Source: JBNPEO01 sp050490315
Lineage (GTDB): Bacteria > Actinomycetota > Actinomycetes > Actinomycetales > Micrococcaceae
Assembly: GCF_050490315.1 (NCBI RefSeq)
Contig: NZ_JBNPEO010000009.1
Span: forward strand, 40,189 to 104,188
Reading direction: 5' to 3'
DNA length: 64,000 nt
Shown in pieces: positions 1 through 9,173 of this stretch. The stretch's first letter is position 1. Each line of letters opens with the position of its first letter. The translations under genes and the position numbers were made by a program. The notes below the pieces were generated by a model, which worked only from the letters and a program-made list of their open reading frames with translations, was not told the origin of the DNA and searched no databases.

Positions 1-1207
1 CGCCGTCGTCGAACTTGATACACCACGCGAAGGCGTACCCTCAGTGGTGGCCACCCCTGAAGCCCTGGAACGTTGCGCAGCGGCGCTTGCTGCGGGCACC
101 GGACCAGCCGGTGTTGACGCCGAACGGGCAAGCGGTTTTCGCTACGGACAACGTGCCTTTTTGGTGCAAATCCGCCGCGAAGGAGCCGGTACGTGGTTGA
201 TTGACCCAGAACCGTTTGATGATCTGAAAATCATCGATGATGCACTCGCAGGCACCGAATGGATTCTGCACGCAGCTAGCCAAGACCTACCGTGTTTGTC
301 CGAACTAGGCATGTGGCCGTCACGGTTGTTTGACACCGAGTTGGCAGCTCGCATTGCTGGCCTGCCGCGAGTGGGGTTGGCCGCTGTGATTGAACAACTG
401 CTTGGTTTCTCGCTCGCGAAGGAACACTCCGCTGCCGACTGGTCCACTCGCCCCTTGCCGGATCCGTGGTTGAAGTATGCGGCACTTGACGTTGAAGTTC
501 TCAGTGAATTGCGCGACGAGTTGGTTGAGCTTTTGGAGCGCGACGGGAAACTCGGCTACGCCCTGGAGGAATTCCAGGCGATTCTTGATGCCGGGATCCC
601 AGCCCCCAAGCCGGAACAGTGGCGCAGGACCTCGGGTTTGCACCAGATTCGAGACCGAACCCAACTCGCAGCGGTCCACGAGTTGTGGATGGAGCGAGAC
701 CAACTGGCACGGAAGCGAGACGTTGCCCCCGGCCGGCTTATCCCCGACGCAGCCCTTGTGGCTGCTGCGAAGGCCATGCCAACCACTGTTCCGCAGCTCC
801 TGAGCACCAAGGGCTTCCACGGTAGGGCTGCCCAAAGGGAAGCGCCACGCTGGTTGCGCTGCATTCAAGCTGCACGGTCACTCGAAGAGCTGCCGCCGCT
901 TCACGTACCAACCAATGCTCCGCCGCCGCCACGCGTTTGGGCAGATCGGGACCCCGTAGCCGCAGCACGCTTGACGACAGCGCGGGCGGCTCTCCAAGAG
1001 CTCTCCATTGAACTCAATATGCCCATAGAAAACTTGCTAACCCCTGATACGTTACGACGCTTGGCGTGGTGGCCACCGATAGAGATCACCGCCGAGTCCA
1101 TCAAGGCACAAATGGCCGAATTAGGGGCCAGAGCTTGGCAGATCTCGTTGACCGCTGAACCGATTCTGAACGCTTTCCTCAACCCGGATCCACTGCAAGA
1201 AAAGTAG
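1..1207 (+). CDS. Ribonuclease D-like 3'-5' exonuclease with HRDC domain (5' end outside window)
   Basis: DEDD-family 3'-5' exonuclease, predicted to trim RNA 3' ends in the cytoplasm. The frame is open from base 2, and homologous-looking sequence (VVELDTPREGVPS) precedes the GTG at 44, so the gene most likely starts upstream of the window. Counting from that GTG, Exo I is D25-A-E27, Exo II is the HAASQD motif ending at D81, and Exo III is Y145-AAL-D149, so all catalytic acids are present. An HRDC nucleic-acid-binding domain follows at about residues 205-285 (QIRDRTQLAAVHELW onward). It stands alone, about 100 bp before the fatty-acid operon. Known mycobacterial relatives (Rv2681 type) also lie near dxs. 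Whether the biological substrate is tRNA, as in E. coli Rnd, cannot be told from sequence. Confidence 0.85.
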   Translation, partial: AVVELDTPREGVPSVVATPEALERCAAALAAGTGPAGVDAERASGFRYGQRAFLVQIRREGAGTWLIDPEPFDDLKIIDDALAGTEWILHAASQDLPCLSELGMWPSRLFDTELAARIAGLPRVGLAAVIEQLLGFSLAKEHSAADWSTRPLPDPWLKYAALDVEVLSELRDELVELLERDGKLGYALEEFQAILDAGIPAPKPEQWRRTSGLHQIRDRTQLAAVHELWMERDQLARKRDVAPGRLIPDAALVAAAKAMPTTVPQLLSTKGFHGRAAQREAPRWLRCIQAARSLEELPPLHVPTNAPPPPRVWADRDPVAAARLTTARAALQELSIELNMPIENLLTPDTLRRLAWWPPIEITAESIKAQMAELGARAWQISLTAEPILNAFLNPDPLQEK

Positions 1208-1233
1208 CATTCGCGCGCCGTGTTGCAGGCTAA

Positions 1234-1249
1234 GTTACTCGCAAGTAAC
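1234..1249. promoter_or_regulatory. Dyad GTTACT-CGCA-AGTAAC upstream of fadA, possible repressor operator
   Basis: A perfect inverted repeat with 6-bp arms (GTTACT/AGTAAC) and a 4-bp centre lies 61 bp before the fadA start. TetR-type regulators of fatty-acid degradation commonly bind short palindromes of this kind in front of beta-oxidation operons; assignment to such a regulator is inference. A second dyad, CCGGAT-caaagt-ATCCGG, follows at 1266-1283. No regulator gene is adjacent. Confidence 0.4.
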
Positions 1250-1310
1250 ATTGCAGATATTGTTGCCGGATCAAAGTATCCGGAGCCACTATCTCAACGA
1301 GGAGTAGCAC

Positions 1311-2567
1311 GTGAGCCAAGAATCAGGGATCCGGCGCAACCGGGCTGTTCGAGACGTTGTTTTTGTTGACGGTGTCCGCACGCCTTTTGGTAAAGCAGGC
1401 GAGAAAGGCATCTACGCAGGTACACGCGCAGATGATTTGGTGGTGAAGTGCATTCGGGAACTGATCCGCCGCAATCCTTCACTCCCACCTGAGCGAATCG
1501 ACGAAGTTGCCATCGCTGCCACCACGCAGACCGGCGATCAGGGGCTCACCATTGGCCGCACCGCCGCTCTTTTGGCCGGGCTCCCCCGCACCGTCCCCGG
1601 GTTCGCCATCGACCGTATGTGTGCTGGTGCGATGACTGCAGTTACCACCACCGCATCCGGCATCGGCTTTGGTGCCTACGATGTAGTGATTGCTGGCGGC
1701 GTGGAACACATGGGAAACCACCCCATGGGTGCCGGCGCAGACCCCAACCCCCGCTTCGCCGCGGAGCGTTTGGTTGACCCAGCTGCTCTGAACATGGGCA
1801 ACACGGCAGAGAACCTTCACGACCGATTCCCGGCCATCACCAAAGAGCGCACCGACGCCTATGCCGTTCAGTCCCAGAACAAGCTCGCTGCAGCCTACGA
1901 AGCCGGCAACATCCAGCCCGATCTGGTCCCCGTTGCCACCATCAAACCGGGTCAAGGCTGGACGCTCAACTCCGTGGACGAGCCGCCCCGGCCAGGAACC
2001 ACCACTGAAGATTTGGCTGGACTGCGCACCCCATTCCGGGCTCACGGCCGCGTCACGGCTGGTAACGCAGCAGGTTTGAACGACGGTGCAACTGCCGCAA
2101 TCCTGGCCTCCTCCGACGCTGCAGAAGAGCTCGGTTTGAACGTCAAAATGCGTTTGGTGAGCTACGCCTTCGCGGGCGTTGAACCAGAGGTGATGGGCAT
2201 TGGACCCGTCCCGGCCACGGAGAAGGCACTGAAAAATGCTGGCCTTTCCATCGATGACATTGGGCTTTTTGAAATCAATGAAGCCTTCGCCGTACAAGTC
2301 CTCAGCTTCTTGGACCACTTTGGGATTTCCGACGACGACCCGCGCGTCAACCGTTACGGTGGCGCAATCGCTGTTGGTCACCCGCTGGCCTCGTCCGGTG
2401 TGCGGTTAATGAACCAGCTGGCACGCCAATTTGAGGCTGATCCTTCCGTTCGTTACGGCATCACCACGATGTGCATCGGGCTTGGTATGGGCGCGACTGT
2501 CATCTGGGAAAACCCGCACCACGCTGACTACAACACCGATTCAATTGCCGCAGGAGCCGCAGCATGA
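1311..2567 (+). CDS. fadA: Thiolase (acetyl-CoA C-acyltransferase), beta-oxidation
   Basis: Thiolase that cleaves 3-ketoacyl-CoA to acetyl-CoA and a shortened acyl-CoA, the last step of beta-oxidation. The 418-residue protein has the usual family length. The acyl-accepting cysteine is C104 in DRMCAGAM. The C-terminal half carries the NEAFA motif, the GHPLASSG histidine (about H357) and the general-base cysteine in MCIGLGMG (about C388). The GTG start is supported by GAGGAG at 1299-1304. The stop overlaps the next gene's ATG by ATGA, which indicates translational coupling with the hydratase/dehydrogenase. A biosynthetic acetoacetyl-CoA thiolase is less likely given this partner. Confidence 0.92.
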   Translation: MSQESGIRRNRAVRDVVFVDGVRTPFGKAGEKGIYAGTRADDLVVKCIRELIRRNPSLPPERIDEVAIAATTQTGDQGLTIGRTAALLAGLPRTVPGFAIDRMCAGAMTAVTTTASGIGFGAYDVVIAGGVEHMGNHPMGAGADPNPRFAAERLVDPAALNMGNTAENLHDRFPAITKERTDAYAVQSQNKLAAAYEAGNIQPDLVPVATIKPGQGWTLNSVDEPPRPGTTTEDLAGLRTPFRAHGRVTAGNAAGLNDGATAAILASSDAAEELGLNVKMRLVSYAFAGVEPEVMGIGPVPATEKALKNAGLSIDDIGLFEINEAFAVQVLSFLDHFGISDDDPRVNRYGGAIAVGHPLASSGVRLMNQLARQFEADPSVRYGITTMCIGLGMGATVIWENPHHADYNTDSIAAGAAA

Positions 2568-4714
2568 GCACCACAACCTTCTCTCAGCTCGCAGAACTCG
2601 TTCCAAACGAAACCATTACCCACTCCTACGTCAAAGACATCCCCCTTCCCGGCGTCGACGGCGGCAAGAGCCCGGGCATACTGGCTTTGGTCACGCTCGA
2701 CAACGATCTTGACCACCGCAAGCCCACAACACTGGGACCGAACACTTTGCTGGAACTCCAAGGCGTCTTGGAGCAGTTGGGCGACCGTGCCAAGCGCGGC
2801 GAGATTGCCGCCGTCGGAATCACCGGTAAGCCCTACTTCTTGGTAGCTGGCGCTGACCTGTCCGCAGTCAAGAGTCTCCGAACCCGCGACCAGGGTTTGG
2901 CTATGGCTAAATTGGGCCACAGCGTGTACTCCACCCTCTCTGGCTTGGACGTACCCACGTTCTGCTTTATCAACGGTCTCTCACTCGGTGGCGGACTCGA
3001 GATCGCGCTGCAGTCCGATTACCGAACGATCTCCACTGGTGCCGGTGCGGTTGCTCTGCCCGAAGCATTTTTGGGGCTTGTCCCCGGGTGGGGCGGCGTG
3101 TACCTTCTGCCGCGCTTGATCGGCCCAGAAAACGCCGTCAAGGTCATGATCGAGAACGCGCTGAACAACAACCGGCCACTCTCCGGGCCTCAGGCGTTCG
3201 AACTGGGAATCGCTGACGCCATTTTTGAACCAGCCGACTTCATTGAGCAGTCCATTATCTGGGCTGCCGGTGTCCTCGCCGGCAAAACTACCCCCGCGCG
3301 CGCTAACGCTGTTGACCCCACTGACCCAGCGGTGGCAGAGCGCTGGGCCAAGGCTGTAGCCGCTGGACGTGCCGTAGTGGAGGCTAAGACCTCAGGTGCA
3401 GCACCTGCTCCCGGCAAGGTCTTAGACGTACTGGAAGCAAACCGTACTCTGAGCCAGAGCGAATCTGCGGAGCTGGAATGCGATGCGCTAGCGGAGCTGA
3501 TGCAGACAGACGAATTCAAGTCCACCGTTTACGCTTTCTTGGACCTAGTCCAGCGACGCTCCAAGCGCCCGGCCGGTGCACCAGACAAGTCGCTGGCACG
3601 CCCCATCACCAAAGTTGGTGTTGTGGGTGCCGGGCTGATGGCTGGTCAACTGGCGCTGCTGTTTGCAAAGCAGCTTAAGGTGCCGGTGGTGTTGACTGAC
3701 ATCGACCAGGCACGCGTAGACAAGGGTGTTGCTTACATCCACGGCGAGATCGATAAGCTCTTGGCCAAAAAGCGGATTAAGCCCGACGCCGCAAACCGCA
3801 CTAAAGCGTTGATCACCGGCTCCGTGTCAAAAGAGGTATTCGCCGACGCCGACTTTGTGATTGAGGCAGTCTTCGAAGAGCTCAACGTCAAGAAGTCAGT
3901 GTTTGCTGAAGTCGAGGCAATCGTCTCCCCCGAGTGCATTCTGGCCACCAACACCTCTTCCTTGTCCGTAACGGAGATGGCGAAGGACCTGAAAAACCCA
4001 GAGCGTTTGGTGGGCTTCCACTTCTTCAACCCTGTTGCAGTGATGCCGCTGGTTGAAATTGTGCGCGCGCCAAAAACCGATGACGCAGTTCTTGCCACCG
4101 CCTTTGTGCTGGCTAAGAACCTCAAGAAGACGGCCGTGTTAGTCAAGGACGCAGCTGCATTTGTAGTCAACCGGGTACTTTTGCGTTTGATGGGCGAGGT
4201 TATTGCAGCATTCGATGAAGGCACTGATCCCGCCGTGGCTGACAACGCTTTGCGCCCCATGGGCTTGCCAATGACTCCGTTTACCCTCGGCGCCATGGTT
4301 GGTCTGCCGGTGGCTCAGCACGTTCAGGAGTCCTTGCACGCGGCGTTCGGTGATCGCTTTGCGGTTTCCGAGAATCTGCAGAAGCTGATCGACAACGGCA
4401 TCAAAACCATCTGGGCTCCAGGCGCTGACGGCAAGCAGGAAATCCCGGCGGAGACCCTTGCTCTCTTGAGCTTTGGAAACTCACCGTCTACTTCCGAACA
4501 AGTGCTCACCCGCGTTCAAGATGCACTGGCCGAAGAAATTGGCCTGATGCTCAAGGAAGGCGTTGTGGCAGGTCCCGAGGACATTGACCTTTGTATGATT
4601 ACGGGCGCCGGCTGGCCTTTGTTCTTGGGCGGTGTTACACCGTATCTGGACCGTGTAGGTGCTTCCGAGCGGATCAACGGCCAGCGTTTCCACAGTGAGG
4701 ACGCCAACGCCTAA
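2564..4714 (+). CDS. fadB: Multifunctional enoyl-CoA hydratase / 3-hydroxyacyl-CoA dehydrogenase (FadB/FadJ type)
   Basis: Catalyses the hydration and NAD-dependent oxidation steps of beta-oxidation and probably forms a complex with the upstream thiolase. The 716-residue protein has an N-terminal crotonase domain (about residues 1-260) with the oxyanion-hole segment SLGGGLEIA and the second glutamate in LPEAFLG. A Rossmann NAD-binding domain starts near residue 349 (KVGVVGAGLMAG). The 3HCDH signature HFFNPVAVMPLVEIV near residue 485 holds the catalytic His/Glu pair. C-terminal 3HCDH repeats follow. It is coupled to fadA by a 4-bp overlap and ends in a long hairpin terminator. FadB or FadJ naming is a choice of orthology that I cannot settle; the enzymatic call is firm. 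Confidence 0.92.
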   Translation: MSTTTFSQLAELVPNETITHSYVKDIPLPGVDGGKSPGILALVTLDNDLDHRKPTTLGPNTLLELQGVLEQLGDRAKRGEIAAVGITGKPYFLVAGADLSAVKSLRTRDQGLAMAKLGHSVYSTLSGLDVPTFCFINGLSLGGGLEIALQSDYRTISTGAGAVALPEAFLGLVPGWGGVYLLPRLIGPENAVKVMIENALNNNRPLSGPQAFELGIADAIFEPADFIEQSIIWAAGVLAGKTTPARANAVDPTDPAVAERWAKAVAAGRAVVEAKTSGAAPAPGKVLDVLEANRTLSQSESAELECDALAELMQTDEFKSTVYAFLDLVQRRSKRPAGAPDKSLARPITKVGVVGAGLMAGQLALLFAKQLKVPVVLTDIDQARVDKGVAYIHGEIDKLLAKKRIKPDAANRTKALITGSVSKEVFADADFVIEAVFEELNVKKSVFAEVEAIVSPECILATNTSSLSVTEMAKDLKNPERLVGFHFFNPVAVMPLVEIVRAPKTDDAVLATAFVLAKNLKKTAVLVKDAAAFVVNRVLLRLMGEVIAAFDEGTDPAVADNALRPMGLPMTPFTLGAMVGLPVAQHVQESLHAAFGDRFAVSENLQKLIDNGIKTIWAPGADGKQEIPAETLALLSFGNSPSTSEQVLTRVQDALAEEIGLMLKEGVVAGPEDIDLCMITGAGWPLFLGGVTPYLDRVGASERINGQRFHSEDANA

Positions 4715-4746
4715 GTGGCGAGCTAGCAGTTGTACAGCACAAAACT

Positions 4747-4788
4747 AATGGGTGGTTGAGCTCCAGATGCGGAGCTCAACCACCCATT
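4747..4788. terminator. Bidirectional 18-bp hairpin terminator
   Basis: Perfect 18-bp inverted repeat (4747-4764 with 4771-4788, 6-nt loop). A T-rich run follows on the plus strand (ACTTTTA), and the A-rich run before it gives TTAGTTTT on the minus strand. It sits between the convergent fadB and aldo/keto reductase genes and can serve both. Confidence 0.85.
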
Positions 4789-4842
4789 ACTTTTATGCAG
4801 GTTATTGGGCTGCTGTTCTTCTAAGCCTTCGAAATCAGCGAC

Positions 4843-5820
4843 TCAGAACAAAGCGACCTTTGGTGTTTTGGGGAAGATTTGGTCCAGCTCTTCAAGATCC
4901 TCATCTGAGAGGTACCAGCCGGCTGCCTCTGAGTTCTCTACAACTTGCTCAGGGCGAGTGGCCCCGGCAATTACACTGGCAACTGACGGCTGCGCAGCGA
5001 GCCAAGAGAACGCCAACTGCACTTCAGTAATGTCACGGGCGCGAGCAAATTCGCCGAAGGCACGCAGTTGCTCAAAGTCCGCTTTCTCCAAGAGGTTGCT
5101 TCGGCTGTGGGACAGGCGCGAGCCTTCCGGAGCCTTGCCGGAAGAGTATTTGCCGGTCAACAAACCATTGGCCAACGGGAAGTACGGAAGCACACCCAAA
5201 CCATAGGCTTCAGCTGCCGGGGTTACTTCCAGCTCTGCGCGTCGGTCCAAAAGGTTGTAGTGATTCTGCGAAGAAATGAAACGTTCAGTACCCAGTGCCC
5301 GTGCAGTGAATTCAGCCTCGGCGATCTGCCAGCCTGCCCGGTTCGAGTGCCCAATGTAGCGGACCTTTCCTGAACGCACTAAGTCATCAAGAGCGCTGAG
5401 CGTCTCTTCAATGGGCGTTAGCGGGTCTGGCGTATGGAACTGGTACAAGTCGATCCACTCGGTTCCGAGTCGACGCAGAGAGGCTTCTACAGACGCCACG
5501 ATGTAACGGCGCGAGCCACGAGCACCGAAGTCGTTGCCGTTAGCCCCTTCCATGTCCATACCGAACTTGGTGGCCACAACAACGTCATTACGCCGACCCT
5601 GCAGGGCTTTGCCCAGCATAGTTTCACTCAAACCTTTTTCACGCCCGTAGACGTCAGCAACGTCGAACAGTGTGATGCCAGCATCAATCGCAGCATGGAC
5701 GACGGCGTCAGTGCCGGATTGTGATTCGGTGACAGTTCCCGGCCGGCCTAGGTTGTTACAACCCAGCCCTACGGTAGAGACAGTCAGTCCAGAAGTACCT
5801 ACACGGCGATATTCAGTCAT
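4843..5820 (-). CDS. Aldo/keto reductase
   Basis: NADPH-dependent (beta/alpha)8-barrel oxidoreductase of 325 residues, the normal length. The catalytic tetrad is visible: D53 and Y58 in FDVADVYG, K85 in ATKFG and H129 in QFHTPD. The N-terminal YRRVGTSGLTVS and the C-terminal cofactor-binding segment (ASVIAGATRPEQV) resemble the YajO/Tas-like group, which reduces aldehydes and ketones of unknown physiological identity. It is the last gene of the minus-strand run, 5 bp after the WGR-like gene, and may be cotranscribed with dxs and its neighbours. Confidence 0.9.
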   Translation of the reverse strand: MTEYRRVGTSGLTVSTVGLGCNNLGRPGTVTESQSGTDAVVHAAIDAGITLFDVADVYGREKGLSETMLGKALQGRRNDVVVATKFGMDMEGANGNDFGARGSRRYIVASVEASLRRLGTEWIDLYQFHTPDPLTPIEETLSALDDLVRSGKVRYIGHSNRAGWQIAEAEFTARALGTERFISSQNHYNLLDRRAELEVTPAAEAYGLGVLPYFPLANGLLTGKYSSGKAPEGSRLSHSRSNLLEKADFEQLRAFGEFARARDITEVQLAFSWLAAQPSVASVIAGATRPEQVVENSEAAGWYLSDEDLEELDQIFPKTPKVALF

Positions 5821-5825
5821 AAAAG

Positions 5826-6389
5826 TTACCCTAACGAGAAAGTCTTGGCAGCGGCTGGAAGGTGCTTCGCCTTGATGTTTTCGATGTCGTTGTACGGGGC
5901 CACACCAATACTCAATTTGGTGAAGTCCAAGTTTGCTTCACGCAAGCAAACCTTGAGGCCTTGGACGGCCCTCGTGGCATCCGGGACGATGCAAAAAATG
6001 TTCAACTTACCGTTGCTCATCTCGGTACGGTCCACGATGCCAATACCCCGCCAGGCGAAGTATTCAATGATGGTTCGTTCTGCTTTGTCCTGAAGGTATT
6101 TATCCCGGTCTGTGCCCGTTGGTGATTTGAGGGAGTACTGCGCCACCGCCCAGAATTGCTCTTCAAGTGGCACATCCACAAAATCATCTGCTTCGCATTG
6201 CGCCGCAAATGCGGTCAACAAAGCGTCTGCTGCTTCGGTGGATTCAACGTCAGTCTCTTCAGTTTTGCTCTGATGCCCCACCGTGCCAAAGTTCACCACC
6301 ACTTGTTCGGTGACTTCGTCATACCATGCCTCGCGGAACTGGAGGATTCCCTCGTCGTCGCGTTTGTAAACCCGGATGATTCCGCTCAT
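5826..6389 (-). CDS. Uncharacterised protein with WGR-like N-terminus
   Basis: A 187-residue soluble protein without signal peptide or membrane segment. Residues 1-75 loosely resemble a WGR domain: a charged beta-rich start (RVYKRDDEG), then VVVNFGTVGHQSKTEE, which matches the W-G-x-[IV]-G-T-x-G-Q core in pattern but has NFG instead of WGR, then an alpha helix. The second half (about 100-187) is unassigned, with KLNIFCIVPDATRAVQGLK. The start codon shares one base with the stop of the DUF402 gene (TAATG), so the two are translationally coupled, and both follow dxs. Function is unknown. The WGR comparison is weak and based on pattern only. Confidence 0.75.
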   Translation of the reverse strand: MSGIIRVYKRDDEGILQFREAWYDEVTEQVVVNFGTVGHQSKTEETDVESTEAADALLTAFAAQCEADDFVDVPLEEQFWAVAQYSLKSPTGTDRDKYLQDKAERTIIEYFAWRGIGIVDRTEMSNGKLNIFCIVPDATRAVQGLKVCLREANLDFTKLSIGVAPYNDIENIKAKHLPAAAKTFSLG

Positions 6390-7021
6390 TAAAGTTCTGC
6401 TCTCTTTCCTGCGACGCTCTCAGCCACCGGCTCGGCGTCAAATAGTGCATAAAGCTTTTCAAACCATGCAGCCGCCGAACCGTCAAAGGGGCCGGTGCTC
6501 TGCTCAAGGTGTTCAAAGAGTTGGTCTGCTGCGTTACGAGTTGCAGCAATCAGCTCTTGGGGGTAGCCAAAAATCTCTTGGTGCTCAAGGAATTCGTCTT
6601 CATCGTCGATGTAGTCACCTCGGGTGGTGGAACGAACCACGTCTAGGTCCATATCAATCGCCGAAATTTCCCAGCCGGCAGGCCGCATGGGGGTCCACTT
6701 GGAGTGGCTAACGATGTCCGCATAAACGCGGAAATCGCCGGGATGTTGATGGTCAAAGAACTCCACCATGTATTCAGCACCAGAGTTAGCCGTGAGCCGA
6801 GGAATCAATAACAACACCGGCGAACGCGAATACAGGCCCACACCTGGCCTGCTCAAAAGCGTCCCCGCTGGCCTAGCCAGCCACACCCCGTGATGGTCCT
6901 GCCCTAAAGCTTCGCTCGCATACAGCCAGTGGGCACCGCCGTTATATTTGCGGTGACGAACCACCACAAGGTCACCCACTTGAGGCCCCTCGGAGTCTGT
7001 GCCGAACTCGCTAAAGCTCAT
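6389..7021 (-). CDS. DUF402 domain protein
   Basis: A 210-residue protein whose central region carries the DUF402 pattern: WEISAIDMDLDVVR followed by YIDDEDEFLEH, the acidic metal-binding signature of this fold. Characterised DUF402 members (FomD, ntdp-type proteins) are phosphohydrolases acting on nucleotides or nucleotide-like phosphonates, so a phosphatase role is plausible but unproven. The start overlaps the dxs stop by 4 bp and the stop overlaps the next gene by 1 bp, so this is a tight dxs-DUF402-WGR-like unit. Confidence 0.82.
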   Translation of the reverse strand: MSFSEFGTDSEGPQVGDLVVVRHRKYNGGAHWLYASEALGQDHHGVWLARPAGTLLSRPGVGLYSRSPVLLLIPRLTANSGAEYMVEFFDHQHPGDFRVYADIVSHSKWTPMRPAGWEISAIDMDLDVVRSTTRGDYIDDEDEFLEHQEIFGYPQELIAATRNAADQLFEHLEQSTGPFDGSAAAWFEKLYALFDAEPVAESVAGKRAEL

Positions 7022-8991
7022 AATGTTGGCATGCTCCCGGTGGTGGGGTGCGCTTGGCCCGGGAGTGGACGGGCAAACGGTACTTTGGTTCCCAGAACTT
7101 GAGCGACGACGTCGTGCGTGATCTGCTGCGCCGTCAGGCCAACCCGTGCAAGGACTTGTGAACGCGAACCGTGATCGAGGAATTCAGCCGGCAGGCCCAC
7201 CTCGTTGAGGGCAGTGTCTACACCTGCCGCGCGCATTTCCTGGCGGATACGCGAACCAACACCACCTGTGCGGACACCATCTTCAATGCACACCACAAGC
7301 CGGTGCCGTGCGGCCAAGGCAATCACTGAGCGGGGCACAGGCAGCACCCACCGCGGGTCCACCACGGTTGAGCTGATCCCCTGATCTCCCAGGCGGCTGG
7401 CAACGTCAAGAGCTAGCTCGGCCATGGCACCGACACTAATAATCAGCACATCGTTTTCTGAACTGTCTGCGGGGCGACGAGCCAGTACGTCCACACCGTC
7501 GGAAAGACGCTCAAGTGCATCAATCTCCGCACGAACTTCGCCTTTAGAGAATCTGACAACGCTCGGAGCGTTTTCGATTTCCACTGCCTCGCGCAGTTCC
7601 TCACGCAACCTCGTGGCGTCTCGCGGCGCACTCAGGTGCAGTCCGGGGATACTCTGCACCAGCGCCATGTCCCACATTCCGTGGTGGCTTGCGCCGTCCG
7701 GTCCAGTGACCCCGGCGCGGTCCAAAACGATGGTGACACCGGCCTTGTGCAAGGCCACGTCCATCAAAAGCTGATCGTAGGCCCGGTTCAAAAAAGTTGC
7801 GTAGATGGCAACTACCGGGTGCAAACCACCAAAGGCGAGGCCAGCCGCGGCCGTGAGGGCGTGCTGTTCTGCGATGCCAACGTCGATCACTCGTTCGGGG
7901 TGATTCTTGGCGAACTTGTGCAAACCAACCGGAATCAGCATTGCACCGGTAAGCCCAACAACGTCCTCACGTTCATCGGCAATAGCGGCGATTTCATCAG
8001 CAAACACGCTGGTCCAGGAAGCGTTGCCTGATGCTTCGGTGGGCTGCCCTGTTTCCGGGTCAATCACACCAACAGCATGGAACTGGTCAGCCTCGTGCGC
8101 GCGGGCTGGCGCATAACCGTGGCCCTTTTCGGTAATCGCGTGCACAATAACTGGTCCCGCATAATTCTTGGCTTTGGAGAGGGCGTCTTCAAGCGCTGGC
8201 AGGCTGTGACCATCGATTGGGCCGATGTATTTCATGCCCAGATCCTCGAACATACCTTGAGGAGCCCACCAGTCTTTGAGCCCCTTTTTGGTAGCGTGCA
8301 GGCTCTTGTAAGTAAATTGGCCCACCATGCCGCCCTCTTGGAGCCGCTTCTTCCACCAGTCCAGTGTTCCCTCGTAGGCCGGAGCTGTACGCAACGAATC
8401 AATCGTGGGGCGCAAAGTTGCCAAGTACTGCGCAAAACCGCCCACTGTTGGCGCGTAGGAACGCCCATTGTCATTGACAACAATGACGACTTTTCGGCGT
8501 TTGTCCGCAGCAATATTATTCAGCGCTTCCCAGGCCATACCACCTGTCAGTGCACCATCACCTATAACGGCCACTGTGTAGCGATCATCTTGGCCAGTCA
8601 GCTGGCGTGCACGCGAGATGCCGTCAGCCCAAGAAAGTGACGAGGAGGCGTGAGAGCTCTCCACGATGTCATGCTCCGACTCAGCGCGTGAAGGATATCC
8701 GGAGAGCCCGTGTTCTTGGCGCAGGGTTGAGAAGTCCTGGCGCCCGGTAAGGAGCTTGTGCACGTATGACTGATGGCCCGTATCAAAGATGACCGAGTCC
8801 TGAGGCGACTGGAATATTTTGTGGATCGCGATAGTCAGCTCAACTACACCGAGGTTGGGGCCCAAATGGCCACCGGTCTGGGCGACGTTGGTGATCAGAA
8901 ACATCCGAATCTCCTCTGCTAGTTCCTCAAGCTCTGCTGTGCTCAGCTGCTCAAGGTCTTGCGGATTTTGGATGGTCTCCAAGAGTCCCAA
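7018..8991 (-). CDS. dxs: 1-deoxy-D-xylulose-5-phosphate synthase
   Basis: Thiamine-diphosphate enzyme condensing pyruvate and glyceraldehyde 3-phosphate, the entry step of the MEP isoprenoid pathway. Family motifs are clear: TGGHLGPNLGVVELTIA near the N-terminus, DTGHQSYVHK, the ThDP motif GDGALTGGMAWEALNN ending in NDNGRSYAP, and the transketolase-type EQHALTAAAG glutamate. I place the start at TTG 8991 because AAGGAGG lies 5 bp upstream and the protein (657 residues) then begins LGLLETIQNP, as relatives do. The frame stays open to 9111 but the extra 40 residues look unrelated. It overlaps the downstream DUF402 gene by ATGA. Confidence 0.93.
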   Translation of the reverse strand: MGLLETIQNPQDLEQLSTAELEELAEEIRMFLITNVAQTGGHLGPNLGVVELTIAIHKIFQSPQDSVIFDTGHQSYVHKLLTGRQDFSTLRQEHGLSGYPSRAESEHDIVESSHASSSLSWADGISRARQLTGQDDRYTVAVIGDGALTGGMAWEALNNIAADKRRKVVIVVNDNGRSYAPTVGGFAQYLATLRPTIDSLRTAPAYEGTLDWWKKRLQEGGMVGQFTYKSLHATKKGLKDWWAPQGMFEDLGMKYIGPIDGHSLPALEDALSKAKNYAGPVIVHAITEKGHGYAPARAHEADQFHAVGVIDPETGQPTEASGNASWTSVFADEIAAIADEREDVVGLTGAMLIPVGLHKFAKNHPERVIDVGIAEQHALTAAAGLAFGGLHPVVAIYATFLNRAYDQLLMDVALHKAGVTIVLDRAGVTGPDGASHHGMWDMALVQSIPGLHLSAPRDATRLREELREAVEIENAPSVVRFSKGEVRAEIDALERLSDGVDVLARRPADSSENDVLIISVGAMAELALDVASRLGDQGISSTVVDPRWVLPVPRSVIALAARHRLVVCIEDGVRTGGVGSRIRQEMRAAGVDTALNEVGLPAEFLDHGSRSQVLARVGLTAQQITHDVVAQVLGTKVPFARPLPGQAHPTTGSMPTL

Positions 8992-9118
8992 CGGCCCCTC
9001 CTTAGGGTGTTTGACGTGCTCGTTAACTTTAGCGCGTTCCCGGATGGACACATCCGAAAAAAGCAGAAGGCCCCCGCCGGTGCAAACCAGCGGAGGCCAC
9101 GCCGTGCCCAAATGACTA

Positions 9119-9160
9119 GCAGTTGTGGCTGTTCTGAGAACTCAAAACAGCCACAACTGC
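9119..9160. terminator. 15-bp hairpin between acnA and dxs
   Basis: Perfect 15-bp inverted repeat (9119-9133 with 9146-9160, 12-nt loop) just beyond the acnA stop. It lacks a strong T-tract, so it is either an I-shaped actinobacterial terminator or an RNA-stabilising stem. Its arm contains AACAGCCACAACTGC, nearly identical to the arm of the hairpin at 51882-51933. Confidence 0.7.
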
Positions 9161-9173
9161 AATCTAGTGGCGA

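Noticed and set aside
8992..9111. N-terminal extension of dxs up to 9111
   Set aside because: The extra residues are not DXS-like and a strong ribosome site precedes TTG 8991.
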